From positions 434,001 to 498,000 of the forward strand of contig NC_133293.1 of assembly GCF_005239225.2 (NCBI RefSeq): 64,000 nt of DNA, read 5' to 3'. Below are positions 36,788 to 50,009 of the stretch, in pieces. The stretch comes from Populus alba. Lineage: Eukaryota > Streptophyta > Magnoliopsida > Malpighiales > Salicaceae. The first letter of the stretch is position 1. Each line of letters opens with the position of its first letter. The notes under the pieces were generated by a model. It was not told the DNA's origin, searched no databases, and worked only from the letters and a program-made list of their open reading frames with translations. Position numbers and translations under genes: made by a program.

Positions 36788-37090
36788 ATGCTCAACTCTA
36801 AGTTAGGTAGGGACATATCTGCACCCGGCTCTATGTTGGGCCATGATACATCCCCACCCAACTCTAAGTTGGACAAAGGCAGGTCCGCACCTAAACTTAT
36901 GTTGGGTTAGGGACCCATCTGTGTCCAACTCAACATTAGACCTGGATGCGCACGCACCTAACTCCATGTTGGGCCAAGGATACATCCCGCTCAACTTCAT
37001 GTTGGGCTATAAGGCGTCTACTACCAATCCCCTGTTGGGTCAGGAACATGAACGCGCCCAACTCCATGTTGGGTTGTGGCGTGTCCATCC
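36788..37090. repeat. ~33-bp minisatellite with palindromic core
   Basis: About nine degenerate units start near 36790, 36825, 36857, 36891, 36924, 36957, 36990, 37024 and 37057, so the period is 33-34 bases. Each carries a core like CCAACTCCATGTTGG, itself an imperfect inverted repeat, followed by a GGNNACATCYGC-type spacer. Short open frames through it (36843-37094) are repeat artefacts. Confidence 0.85.
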
Positions 37091-39809
37091 CTGATCATTT
37101 CTGGGTATAGTCACAAGTTGAACCCAACTCCTTCTAGGCTCAGTTTGTGGGTTGAACCCAACACCCCTCAAGTTAGGTGGGCAATTGAAAGGTCACTTCA
37201 CACAAAGTTTCTCATACCCCGAGTCTGGGTTAATAATTATAATACCCATCATAATCTTGTTAAAAATAAACAAGCAGTCCATACTTACATTAATTAGATG
37301 TGATAGCACGAGCAATAAGATAATATTGTCTTACTCATAAAAGATTACATTTCTACCTCTCATACGTTACATAAAACATGTCAAATCAAGTAATATAAAA
37401 GAGGGTAGAAATATACAGAAAGGGGTTCAAAACCTTATACTCTTAGATATAAACACGTTCTTTGCTTCTTCTTCCTTAATTCTACATTTCTTCCCTTGCA
37501 TCTTCTCTATTTTCATAAAAACTCATTAATACCTTCATTAAGGTCATTTGCTACACAACTATACCTAATATTGACTTGATCTTCGAAAGGTCCCCCATCA
37601 ATACCCCTAGAGGGTTTTGTGCATGTATTTATTTAGAAAAAGATTTACACCCCCTGAGACAATCCATTGAAGAAAAAGCCACTGCAATCTTGAAGTGAAA
37701 GTTGTAGAGCATACTATGAATGACGTACAAGAATTTCTAGGAATTATTCATCCCAGAATATTCCCTGTAATTTTTGTTCGTCATCATGATGCAAGCTAGA
37801 ATGTGTTATTGGTATTGCGATGAAAAATATATTTTTTTTAAAATAATTTTTAATAAAAAAATATATCAAGATAAAATTTTTTAGATTTTAGTTTGTATTT
37901 TTAATATTAACATGTCAAGATTATTTTAAAAAAAATCTAAAAAAAATAAATTTAATATTTTAAAAAAATTATTTAAAAATATTTTAAAAAATAGATTGAA
38001 CTGTATTACTAAACATTAAAAAAATATCACTTACATAAAACTGAAGGAAAATGAATTGAGTATTGTTGTACCATCACCATGATACATTTCAATAAAATTA
38101 ACTAGTAGAAGATCATAGTGTTGTTGTAAGGTTGTTTATCAAATCTATTTTATTTTTTTCAAAAACTTTTAGTAAATTTTGATTTTAATCTGGAAATTTG
38201 TTCAAATACCTTTTTTATTTAAAAAATGATAATTATTGGGCTTTGTTTTTTCTTTTTTTAACATTTAAGTGGGTTCATAAATACAATGTAGTTCCTCAAT
38301 TATTAAAGTTTTTGTAATTCATCACTGAAATTAAATCAACCCATTAGTCCTCGCGTTTAGTTTAAATTTTGAAAAAAAAAAAAAATTGATATCGTTGGAG
38401 GTAGGCCTCGTTTATAGAAAGAAATTTTCTAATTTTTTTTTCATATTTGGTTGTATTTTGAAAAACTAATAGACAGAAATTCACTTTTTCGTAAAAAAAA
38501 AAAAACAAACAAAAAACAAATTAAGTTGTAGAGAAAGAAAAATGTTTTTGGTTTAAAAATAAGTAGAAAGTTTCCTTTTGTTTTTAGTTCATTTCAAATA
38601 GAATGTTTAGAAACGCGGTTTTAAAAGTTTTTAATTTTTTTTAAATTAATTTTATTATATGTTTTAAATTTTTTTGATGCGTTAATTTTTAAAATAATTT
38701 TTAAAAAATAAAAAATATATTATTTTGATACATTTTAACATAAAAAATACTCTAAAAATTAACCACAACTATATTTTCAAATAATATTGAAAAGAGGGAT
38801 GGAGACCCATCATTTTTGCGGTCCAAGATTCATTGGAACTATTATAGGATTAATTTAAAACTAATAAAAAGAAAAATATAAAATCCTCAAAACTATCATG
38901 GGATTAATTTAAAACAATTATAAGGATGGAGTTTTCAATTCTTTATTTTCACTTTGTTTTCCTCTCTACTTTCAGATGACCTGTGGACCATACTCTAGCT
39001 ACTAAGAAAGCATGCATAGCCAGCCTGTATATTCCTCCTTATGGATAACCTCCAAAGAAATTGAGGGCACGTCATTGTTAGAAATTTATTTTTAACACTT
39101 GGTTAATAAATTAAAAGCAAAGTCGAATCACTGGGGATAAAATTTATTGGAAGTAATTCTTCAACAAAAATATTTTAATATGAATTATTAGCATGATTAA
39201 AATAAATTGTGAGTAAATAAAAAATTTATTTTAAAATACTCTTGGTTTGTATTTTTTTTAAATCCAAAAGCCTCAATCCATATTGAAAAAATAGAGGTTT
39301 TCTATGTAGTCTATAGAGCAAGAATAAAACCCCCATGTAAATTTAAGACTAAAAACATTAAGATTTTGACAAGTAACGAAAACCTGAGAAGAAGAAAAAT
39401 AGGTCAAGAATAATAATAATAATAATAATAAGTGTGATGCATAATAGAGGGTATAAGAAAAAACGAAGAAATGATCCTAGGAAATTAGTGTGGTAATGAA
39501 TGGTAAGCTATAATAAAACATAATATAAAGAAAAATGGCAAGAGTTATGATACAAATATGGGTTAAAAAAATCAGTAACATTATCATGAAACGAAAATAA
39601 GTTTGATAAAAAAATTTAAAAATAATTATATTTTTTAAAACAATAAAATGATCCTGAGAGTTTAAAGGAATAGTCGATATGATTTATGTAAAGATTAAAT
39701 AAGAAAATTCAGATTTTTGAATAAATTACTTATCAACTAGTTTACGGTATCGAATAAAAATCTCAATTTACCTATTATATCGGGCTGAAATTTTACAAAT
39801 AGACTACTA
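37091..39809. other. AT-rich spacer with MITE remnants
   Basis: 37800-38040 and 38590-38775 contain A/T-rich blocks with ACGCGGTTTT or TTTTTAATATTAACATGTC phrases resembling decayed hAT-type MITEs. No complete ends or duplications found. No gene. Confidence 0.4.
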
Positions 39810-40021
39810 ACATATTGTTCTACCTGGACTCACATTTCAGAGTAATCAGCATTTGGAAAGGCTATATAAGATTGGCAATAGTCGAAACAAAATAAAGAAA
39901 ATACATTGTAGACTTACATATTGTTCTACCTGGACTCACATTTCAGAGTAATCAGCATTTGGAAAGGCTATATAAGATTGGCAATAGTCGAAACAAAATA
40001 AAGAAAATACATTGTAGACTT
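39810..40021 (+). repeat. Two identical 106-bp tandem copies with TATA-like motif
   Basis: 39810-39915 and 39916-40021 are identical by eye. Each contains GGCTATATAAGATTGG, a plausible TATA box. Downstream (40080-40200) is a purine-rich leader-like stretch, so this may be the promoter part of a decayed retroelement. Confidence 0.85.
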
Positions 40022-41716
40022 ACTAATGGCAATTTCATAAATAAGTTGGAAAATAGAAAAATTCAGTTCCTCCTCTCTTTTAACTAACGGGTTTGCTAGG
40101 AAAATAGAAGAAGAAGAAAATGAGAGGAAGAGAAAGCTTGAGTGAGGAGAGAGAGCAAGAGAGTTAGGGATTTAAAGTGAGTTTTTAGTGAGAGAAAATG
40201 AAGAATCTAAGGAGAAAGAATGTGAATATTAAACTGGTTAATAAAGTGACACTTGATTTGGGTTCAAACCATCTAGGTAAGTTGTTTTTATGCAAGCATT
40301 TCATGTTTAATTATGTTTTCTGAGTAAAACATGGAAATTCCTAAATTTTAAGGAAACTAGGGTTTATGAAATTGTTGAGATTGTGTAAAGTAGATATGTT
40401 CCTTGTGATAAATGATAGTGGTGGTAGTGGTGGTGAGTTTAGAAAGTGTTATTGAAGAAAAATAGAATTAAGCGAGATAGAAAATTTTTAGGGAGTAATT
40501 AGCTAAAATAGGTAAAAAAAAAAGAAGAAGAAGAAGAATTATGGAACTAAAGTGAATGTCTAGTTTTTGTATATATTTAGTATATGATATTTTGTTGATG
40601 ATGATTAGAATTGGATTAAATAAATTATCAAATTTTAATTAATTTTCTTGCGAGTATATTGTGAATTTGAATAAATGTACAAATGTTGCAGGATTGTATA
40701 AATAGGTTAAGATTTATAAATTGAGTTAGATAAACATGTTAAGGAAAAATTTATGAATAATCAAAGATCCAATTATAGAGTCCTTGATGAGATAAATAAT
40801 TTATGATTATGCAATTAGTTTAATTGATCAGGAGTTTTTTTTTTTAATATGAATGTGTTTAGCAATAACATATTGGAAAGATTTTGGAACTTGATGGTAT
40901 GAAATGTGAATTATTTGTTATGAGCATATTTTAGAATTATATAGAATGGAATTGTTGAAACAATTGGCATTTCAAATGGTTAACTTATTAAATTTGATTA
41001 TATGTTAGTGTTAAGAATTAACATGGTCAAGAAGGGAATCTAGAAAGATGGAATGAATTATGAGTTTTGGTTAAAGCTGACAAAACTTGGGTTAGGAAAG
41101 TTTGGTGGGGACACCGAACCTGAAATATTATTTATACACGCGTATAATCATAGACGATGGATGATAGCCCAAACATTTGAGAGAATGGGCTTTAACTTAT
41201 GTTTTTTGTTTTAATTTATATAAACTTTTAGTTGAGATTTATTAATTTGAATTTATTTGTTGGGTTTGATTAAATTATTATTGGGTATTTTATTTAGTGG
41301 GCCATAAGCCTAATCACTTGTTCTCGTTAAGGTTTTAGTATTAATAACCTACTTTTCTAAATGTTAAGGTTTTTTGGATGATTAATGAAAATATTATAAA
41401 CTTTGCATATCTCCAATCCCCTTTCTTCTTTTCTTTAACTTTTTTTTTTTTTCTAAAGCTTCTTTCTTTTCTTATTTTAATTCTTATTATTTATTGTCCC
41501 GCATCAAAGTTACTTTGATGATGGTGATTCTAAAATGGAATGAGGTGTGGAAGAAGGCTTTTTTGTCACTCCAAATAAGAAGAAAAGGAGACTTTTACGA
41601 CAATCTAAATTTTAACAAAAACAAGGGTTGTTTTGGCACTCTATAGATATCAAAGTTAGAATTTGTAAACAATAGAATTTAGAGTTAGTTTATTGAAGAA
41701 ATTTATAGATATGGAT
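40022..41716. other. Non-coding flank of the segmental duplication
   Basis: Purine-rich leader-like DNA with a GAA run near 40520, then AT-rich sequence. A perfect-looking stem (GGTTTGGTG-type near 41098, CACCGAACC near 41112) was noted. It is present only once, unlike the sequence that follows. No gene seen. Confidence 0.4.
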
Positions 41717-44700
41717 GTTATCCTTCAAGTGAGATTAGGTTTGATTATTTCAGAGTGATATAACTCCAGATATAAGTTAAAAAATTGAGGAAATGTCTAA
41801 GCCAAAATAACTCTCGGACAGATTTCTGATACTACTATAATTGTCGATTTTGAACTTGAAAATAATGAAATTTGGAGTTAGTTTTTTATGTATGTTGTAG
41901 ATATGAATATGTTTCAAATGAAATTATTCCTAATTAAATTATAATTAATTTAATTTTAGTATAAGCTAAACATAGAGGAAGGGCCTAAACCAAACTAAAT
42001 CCTACTGAACATGTTTGGTGTCTGACTTCTAGTTGGGTTTAGGACTTGATATTGATAAGATTTGAAACATTCTCATCATAAGAGTAGTAAATAAATGTGT
42101 TAAATTTCAATTAAAATAATTTTTACTTTATTTGAAGTTATGGAACTCCAGCTATGGAAGAAACACTAAAGAGGAGTCACGTTGTATGCCATATGATAGA
42201 TTTTTGCCGATTAATGTTTAGCTAGATTTGAGATTAGATGGTGACAAAAGTTTGGACATGTTCCTCATTAAAGTTATGCTTCGAGATGTTATTTTTCATT
42301 AGAAAATGACTTTGCTTGATTTAGAGCTACAAAACTCCAATTAAGGATTGAAAACCATAAACATGTCATGTTATAACTCAATAAACAGATTGTATGTATG
42401 TGTGAAATGAATAACTTTTAATATGCTAATAGGTGAATTTGATTTCTTTTCCTTCTTAACAATGAATTATATGTGTCTTAGATTTTGAAAGAATTAAACC
42501 ACGTTTAAATCTAAGTTCTAAAGGTTGAGTTATGAAAGAAACACTAAGCAATGTTCTACATATGTGAGTTACATTGATTTAAGTAAATAATAATAATTTT
42601 GCTTAAAAGGTTATCCTTGATACAGAACTTTGAATAAAGGATTGTGATGATGAAAATAAAAAAACATGTGAAAGAATGAATATGCATTTTGTGCATGTGT
42701 AATTTTGAGATAAATAAATACTCCAAACGTAATTTTAGTATGAATGAGAGTTATTGATTATAAAATTAAATCTTGTTGTGGTACGGGAGAGGCTACAAGG
42801 ATAAGACAATAATAGGGAGAAATAGTACATACATAAACCTAAGGTAGGTGCCTTACAACTTGATCCTTTTATTTTGTAAAATCTGTAAGAGTGAAATTAC
42901 TATTATTTTTTAAAATGTGTTTCCAAATATAGAATTGTATATAAAAAGGGGAAAAAATATGATCAACTAGCTTCCCTAAATAGAGCTAGAGGTATCAATG
43001 TATTGATTGTTGGATTAATAATAGTATAACTGAGATGAAATGTGATAGTTGTTGTCTTGAAGTGAAATTTATGTGTTATGAATAAAGTATCAAGTTCTAG
43101 ATTAATAAAATGATTTTATTGTATATCCGGTTGTGTACATGCAGGAATAAATATATGAAGAAACTAGTGTCTGGTTATGGGTTGTTAGAACTAGTGACCC
43201 ATTAATAGGGCTAGTGCTTGGTGATAGTCTGTTGGAACTGGTGACCTAATAATGGGGCTAGTGCCTGGTGATGAGCTATTGGAACTAGAGACCCGGTAAT
43301 AAGTTAGTGCTCAAGCATGGGCTAAGGGCATCAATTCAATGATGCTTAGGAAAAAAATTTGGTAAGATGGTTCCATTATGCCATATGATTGATTGAAAAG
43401 TTTATTCATGATCATGATATATTATTGAAAAATAAAATGATGTTATGTAAAATTGATAACAAGGTTTTGGTTATGATATGTATTAACTTCAGGACCAAGA
43501 TTGTGAATTGGTTAGTGGCCCGGTACAGAATTATTAATGTCTGAATCATTGACTCGTTGGATTATTAATAAGATGTTGTATAAAATTCAATAGTTAATAT
43601 AAAACTATGGTGGTATAATCATGTTAATGGTACTAAATGTTGTATTAATGAAGCTGAATTAATGAAAACTTAATTCTCATGAAGGATGGAGACAAAGTTT
43701 GTATTAGCTAGGAAGAATGAATGGAATGGTGGATAAACTGGTAAATCTGAGCAATGAAATGAAAAATGGCTTTTTTGACAAAAGGATAATGGTACAATTT
43801 AAAAGTTGAATTAGAAATTATAATATTAGAAGTTCATTGACTATTGGGATACGGTATAGCCAAAGGTATTGATGATGTATGTATATTGTATTTCAAGTTA
43901 TTTTGATACAATATGAGAACTATTTATTGTATAATTGTAGAATGTCATATTAGTTGTTTTGTATAATGTAATTATGTAAAAAAAAAGGTTGTATAATTGT
44001 TGACATGTTATGAATTTATTGACAATTATAATAGTGGAATGAAATTTTATTAGCAGTGGCGATAACTATACATAGCCAGTGGTTATCAATTATTTTGTTC
44101 AACATAAACAATATAGAAAAGTTCAACTAGAATACTGGTTATGTGATGAAAAATATGCTATATGAAATTTAGTAACAAATAAACATGTTGAAGCTTAAAT
44201 AGTTGTTTAATAGTTATATTGTATTAATGTGTTTGACCTGAACTACTATGAAATTGTTGAAATGATATCCTTAAGTCAAGCATTTTAAACAATAAAAATG
44301 AAGGGATGGAATTTAAAGGAGCAACTTTTTCTATTAGTATTCTTATAGATAATGTCATTTTTAAGTTGACGGTGTAATTACCTTGTTGGATTAAATTGTT
44401 TGTTTTGTGATGAATGAAAGACCTCAGGCAAGGGATATAAAAGATAGAATATTGGAAATGTTGAGATTAAAATATATAGCTTATGCATAAGTTTACTTTT
44501 GAGAAATAAAATGTAAAACTGGTTAACAATTTGTTTTATTAATATGATTTGAATACTTATTAAGTTGAAAATTGAAATCTAACATAAATAACGAATTTTT
44601 TGGGATACATTACCATTACAATAAAGCCAAGGCATAAGAAATTTCAAGTATAGAACAAATTCTTGCGGGTTATTAATGAGATGTATTAAGTTTATTGGAC

Positions 44701-47384
44701 AAATCAATTAATAAATGTTCTATGATCTTTTTAAGTAAATACTTCATAAAGATATCTTAGGAGTTCTTAAATGAGCCCATATGACTCCAAAGTTTTAAGA
44801 AGGGATAGGAACTAGGTGAAATAGGATTTATTTAAACCATATATGCTCGTTTGGCTTAGCTTGGCACGACACATACATGGACTTGGGTTTGTGTTTGCGT
44901 TTGTGTTTAGGTTTATTATAAAATAATTTTTTGATCCATAGAAAATTATGTTTTGCCAGCTTAGCTTATTTTATATAGCCCATCCATAAATAAAATATAT
45001 TTAGTGATCATTTTATATTATACATAAAGCTAAAACCCCTCAATGTTTTACTGTAGATTGTGAATAATACAATCCACAATAAAATGATGATTTTTCCCTT
45101 TAAGAACTAAAGGATTGAACACAAACTCAGGGCTAAAATAGTATTTTTATACTTTATTGCATAGTGTAATCACACCTTTGCCCTTAAAAAACAACAACAC
45201 AACTTATAACCGAGGGACTTTTGTGATTTTTATATTTTTATGTAAGGTGTAATTACTGCATAGCTCTTAGGTCAACATTGTTTTGCCTAAGGTCAAGGGG
45301 CATTTTTAGTTTTTTTTTACCTTGTTTTTTTTTTTTTGGCAATTAGTGCTTGGGGTCAAGGGTATTTTGTTCTTTTGATAAATAAAAACACAAGTGGAAG
45401 GTATTCCTGCCCTTTCAACGGTGCATACGGTGACTCCCGGTAGCTGTTGGTTGCTTTTTGAGGTTGCTTCCACAACATCGTGCCATCCTCTACACGGTAG
45501 GCTAACACGTCTCAGCCTCCATGACACAACGGAGCTCTAACAACAATTTTTCTCCTCCCCTTGTTTTTTCTCTCCTTCACTTTAAAAGATGTGTTGGCCT
45601 TGTAAAATTATAAAGTGATCCTCAATATTTTAATTATATTAAATTTGATTTATATGTTTTTTAATTACATCCCTTCCTTATTTTTTATTCCTATTTATTT
45701 TGCTTTTAATCCTTTTTTTATTGGATTTTATTTTTTGATTTAATCCCTAATCATTTGATTTTAATTCCTTTTTTTGTTGAATTTTATCATCATTCTTATG
45801 ATTGCAAATCCTTTTATTTTGAGTTCTCTCCTTGATTATTATTATTATTATTATTATTATTTGCAATTTCATCCCTCATTGTTTAATTTCATTGAAATTT
45901 GTTATCATATTTGATGTTTATTTTTTTATCATGCTTTTAAAACCCAGCCCAGGAGTCAACCCCTGTCATGTCCCAAGTCACGGGTTGGGTCAAATAACAA
46001 AGGTTATCAAGGTCAATCGGATTTTTTATTGCGTGGAAAGTAAAAAAGATATTATTTTGATTTAAAAATAATAATGGCAAAAAATACCCCCCGCTAATTG
46101 CTTGATTTTTTTTATTCTTTTAAAAAGTAGAAATGGTATTATTTTGATAAAAATAAAATAAAATAATGGAGCAAAAATTCAATTATAATCTTCTTTCTTT
46201 TTATTGGTTTTTCTTTGTTCTGAATTTTTTTTTATATTATTTTTTTTAAGCTCCATCCCTTTCCATTTGATTGTTTATATATATTAGATATGGTACTCAT
46301 TATCTTGATTGTTATTTTTTTATTCTTTTTTTTTGTTTGTTTGTTTTTAAATTTTGTCCCTCAATATTTTATTTTATTTATTTATTTTAGATTTAGTTTT
46401 TATTTTTTTATTTGCTCTTTTTTATACTTTTCTTAATTTGTTTGTTCTTGCAATTTTACCTCTTAGCATTTTATTTCATTTTTTTTTCTTATTCAATTTT
46501 GATTTTCACTCTTTTAATTTATTTATTTTTACCCTTTTTCTTCCTTTTTTTTATTAAGTCCCTCATTATTTTCTTTCATTAGTTTTTATACTAGATTTAG
46601 TCCTCGTTATTTTGATTACTATTTGTTTCTTTTAAAAAAATTTATAGTTAAGAATTTTGTTCAAGATTGTTTTTTTTTTCTTCTATATGATCATCTCGGT
46701 CTCATAACCAGAGTTGTTGATTTTAAAGATTAATCCGATTTAACTTTGGTTTTTTAAACTTTTTTTTATTTCATCCTTTGGCGTTATGGTATTGGGCCTT
46801 GAACTTTCTATTTTTTTTCTTCCTCTAGAATTATCCCGGATTGCGGGTTAGTCAAATTAACCCGGGTTCACTCAGGTTATCACCATTTAAATATATTTTT
46901 TTATGTTAAAAAAAAGTTTTACCCATCCTTTAGTATAGAGCAGGCAAAAAAATCTAGTATATTGCTATAATTTATAGTACTCTCATATATTTAGTTGAAT
47001 AAAATTAAACCTAAACAATTGCTGTTGATTTTTTTATAACAATGTTAAGGTTGTGCTGATAAACATAGTTTATTATTACTAAATTAGTTGCCAAGTTGAG
47101 TATGTAAAATGCTGTTGCTCTAGAACTTTGCCCTTTCAAACAATGGTGGTTGTTGACCATGACAAAAGTCACTATAAAAATACCCAGAGAGAATATAAAA
47201 ATTGTTGTTTTCAATGTCCTACAGACATTTGTATAGGATGGTCCTCAGCAAGTCAGGAGCACTACAATCAAAAGTTTGTAGGGATGCCTTGAGGTGGAAA
47301 TTCTATAGCATATGTTAATTCCATTGGAATCATCCCTCGCCTAGGAAGTAGTGACCATTTAAATGGATGAAAACAATTAACTTA
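41717..47384. repeat. Segmental duplication, copy A (~5.67 kb)
   Basis: Runs from TTATCCTTCAAGTGAGATTAG near 41718 to GGATGAAAACAATTAACTT near 47380. The same order of landmarks recurs in copy B: CTACTATAATTGTCGATTTT, the 47-bp triplet repeat, TTTAAAGGAGCAAC (the empty site, 44311-44324), GGCTTAGCTTGGCACGAC, the T-rich block with GGCAATTAGTGCTTGG, the CTAGTATATTGC site and the CCTCGCCTAGGAAGTAGTG end. No intact coding sequence is visible; the unit looks like old retroelement or transposon DNA. Paired minus-strand open frames (45306-45527 here, 53040-53312 in B) have different reading-frame structure, which argues against a gene. Confidence 0.85.
43164..43304 (+). repeat. 47-bp unit, three tandem copies (copy A)
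   Basis: Units begin CTAGTGYYTGGT at 43164, 43211 and 43258 and contain CTGTTGGAACTAGTGACC-like cores. Confidence 0.85.
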
Positions 47385-48866
47385 TCAACATAATGGTTTA
47401 TAAGTGAATTTATCTAAATGCTTAAAATGGATAAATTATCTTTCAAGTGAGATTAGGCTTGATTATTTCAGAGTGATACAATTCTAGATATAAGCTAAAA
47501 ATTGAGGAAATGTCTAAGCCAAAATAATTCTTACACAAATTACTGATACTACTATAATTGTCGATTTTGAACTTGAAAATAATGGAATTTGGAGTTAGTT
47601 TTTTTATGTAAGTTGTAGATATGAATATATTTGAAATGAAATTATTCTTAATTAAATTATAATTAATTTAATTTAGTATAAGCTAAACACAGAGGAAGGG
47701 CCCAAACCAAACTAAATCCTACTGAACATGTTTGGTGTCTGACTTCTAGTTGGGTTTAGGACTTGATATTGATAAGATTTGAAACATTATCATCATAAAA
47801 GTAGTAAATAAATGTGTTAAATTTCAATTAAAATAATTTTTACTTTATTTGAAGTTATGGAACTCCAGATATGGAAGAAACACTAAAAAGGAGTCATGTT
47901 CCTCGTTAATTTTTAGCTAGATTTGAGATTAGATGGTAACAAAAGTTTGGACATGTTCCTCATTAAAGTGTGCTTCGAGATGTTATTTTTCATTAGAAAA
48001 TGACTTTGCTTGATTTGGAGCTACAAAACTCCAGATAAGGATTGAAAACCATAAGCAGGTCATGTTATAACTCAATAAACAAATTGTATGTATGTGTGAA
48101 ATGAATAATTTTTAATATGCTAATAGTTGAATTTGATTTCTCTTCCTTCTTAACAATGAATGAAGTGTGTCTTAGATTTTGAAAGGATTAAACCACGCCT
48201 AAATCTAAGTTCTAAAGGTTGAGTTATGAAAGAAACACTAAGCAATGTTCTACATATGTGAGTTACATTGATTTAAGTAAATAATAATTATTTTTCTTAA
48301 AAGGTTATCCTTGATGCAGAATTTCGAATAAAGGATTGTGATGATGAAAATAAAATAAAAAAAAAACATGTGAAAGAATTAATATGCATAAGTTTGTGCA
48401 TATGTAATTTTGAGATAAATAAATACTCCAAGTAATTTTAGTATGAATGAGAATTATTGATTGTAAAATTGAATCTTGTTGTGGTACGGGAGAGGCTACA
48501 AGGATAAGACAATAATAAAGAGCAATAGTACATACATAAACCTAAGGTAGGTGCCTTGCAACTTGATCCTTTTATTTTGTAAAATCTATAAGAGTGAAAT
48601 TACTATCATTTCTTAAAATATGTTTGCGAATATAGAATTGTATATAAAAAAAGGAAAAAATATGATCAACTAGCTTCCCTAAATAGAGCTAGAGGTATTA
48701 ATGTATTGATTGTTGGATTAATAATAGTGTAACTGAGATGAAATGCAATAGTTGTTGTCTTGAAGTGAAATTTATGTGTTATGAATAAAGTATTAAGTTC
48801 TAGATTAATAAAGTGATTTTATTGTATATCCAGTTGTGTGAATGCAGGAATAAATATATGAAGAAA

Positions 48867-49007
48867 CTAGTGTCTGGTGATGGGCTGTTAGAACTAGTGG
48901 CCCGTTAATAGGGCTAGTGCTTGGTGATAGTCTGTTGGAACTAGTGACCTAATAATAAGGCTAGTGCCTGGTGATGAGCTGTTGGAACTAGTAATCCAGT
49001 AATAAGT
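48867..49007 (+). repeat. 47-bp unit, three tandem copies (copy B)
   Basis: Same triplet as at 43164-43304, units starting at 48867, 48914 and about 48961. It therefore predates the segmental duplication. Confidence 0.85.
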
Positions 49008-50009
49008 TAGTGCTCAAGCATGGGCTAAGGGCATCAATTGATTGATGCTTAGGAAAAAAATTTGGTAAGATGGTTCCATTATGCCATATGATTGATTGAA
49101 AAGTTTATTTATGATCATGATATATTATTGAAAAATAAAATGATTTACAAGGTTTTGGTTATGATATGTATTAACTTTAGGACCAAGATTGTGAATTGGT
49201 TAGTGGCCTAGTACGGAATTATTAATGTCTGAATCATTGACTCGTTGGATTATTAATGAGATGTTGTATAAAATTCAATAGTTAATATAAAACTATGGTG
49301 GTATAATCATGTTAATGGTACTAAATGTTGTATTAATGAAGCTGAATTAATGAAAACTTGATCCTCATGAAGGATGGAGACAAAGTTTGTATTAGCTAGG
49401 AAGAATACATGGAATGGTGGATAAACCGGTAAATCTAAGCAATGAAATGGAAGATCGCCTTTATGACAAAAGGATAATGGTACAATTTAAAAATTGAATT
49501 AGAAATTATAATAATAGAAGTTCATTGAACATTGGGATACGATATAGCTAAAGGTATTGATGATGTATGTATATTGTATTTCAAGTTATTTTGATACAAT
49601 ATGAGAACTATTTATTGTATAATTGTAGAATGTCATATTAGTTGTTTTGTATAATGTAATTATGTCACAAAAAAAAGGTTGTATAATTGTTGACATGTTA
49701 TGAATTTATTGACAATTATAATAATGGAATGAAATTTTATTAGCAGTGGTGATAACTATACATAGCCAATGGTTATCAATTGTTTTGTTCAATGTAAACA
49801 AGATAGGAAAGTTCAACAAGAATATTGGTTGTGTGATGAAAAATATGTTATATGGAATTTAGTAACAAATAAACTTGTTGAAGCTTAAATAGTTGTGTAA
49901 TAGTTATATGGTATTAATGTGTTTAACCTAAACTGTTATGAAATTGTTGAAATGATATCCTTAAGTCAAGCATTTTAAACAATAAAAATGAAGAGATGGA
50001 ATTTAAAGG

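Noticed and set aside
36788..37090. Regular repeats resembling a CRISPR-like layout
   Set aside because: Units are contiguous and degenerate with no unique spacers, in a plant nuclear context.
36843..37094. Open frame with repeated PNSMLGQG-like peptides
   Set aside because: It is the in-frame reading of the 33-bp minisatellite.
45306..45527. Minus-strand open frame duplicated at 53040-53312
   Set aside because: The pair arises from the segmental duplication; the two versions differ by frame-changing indels.
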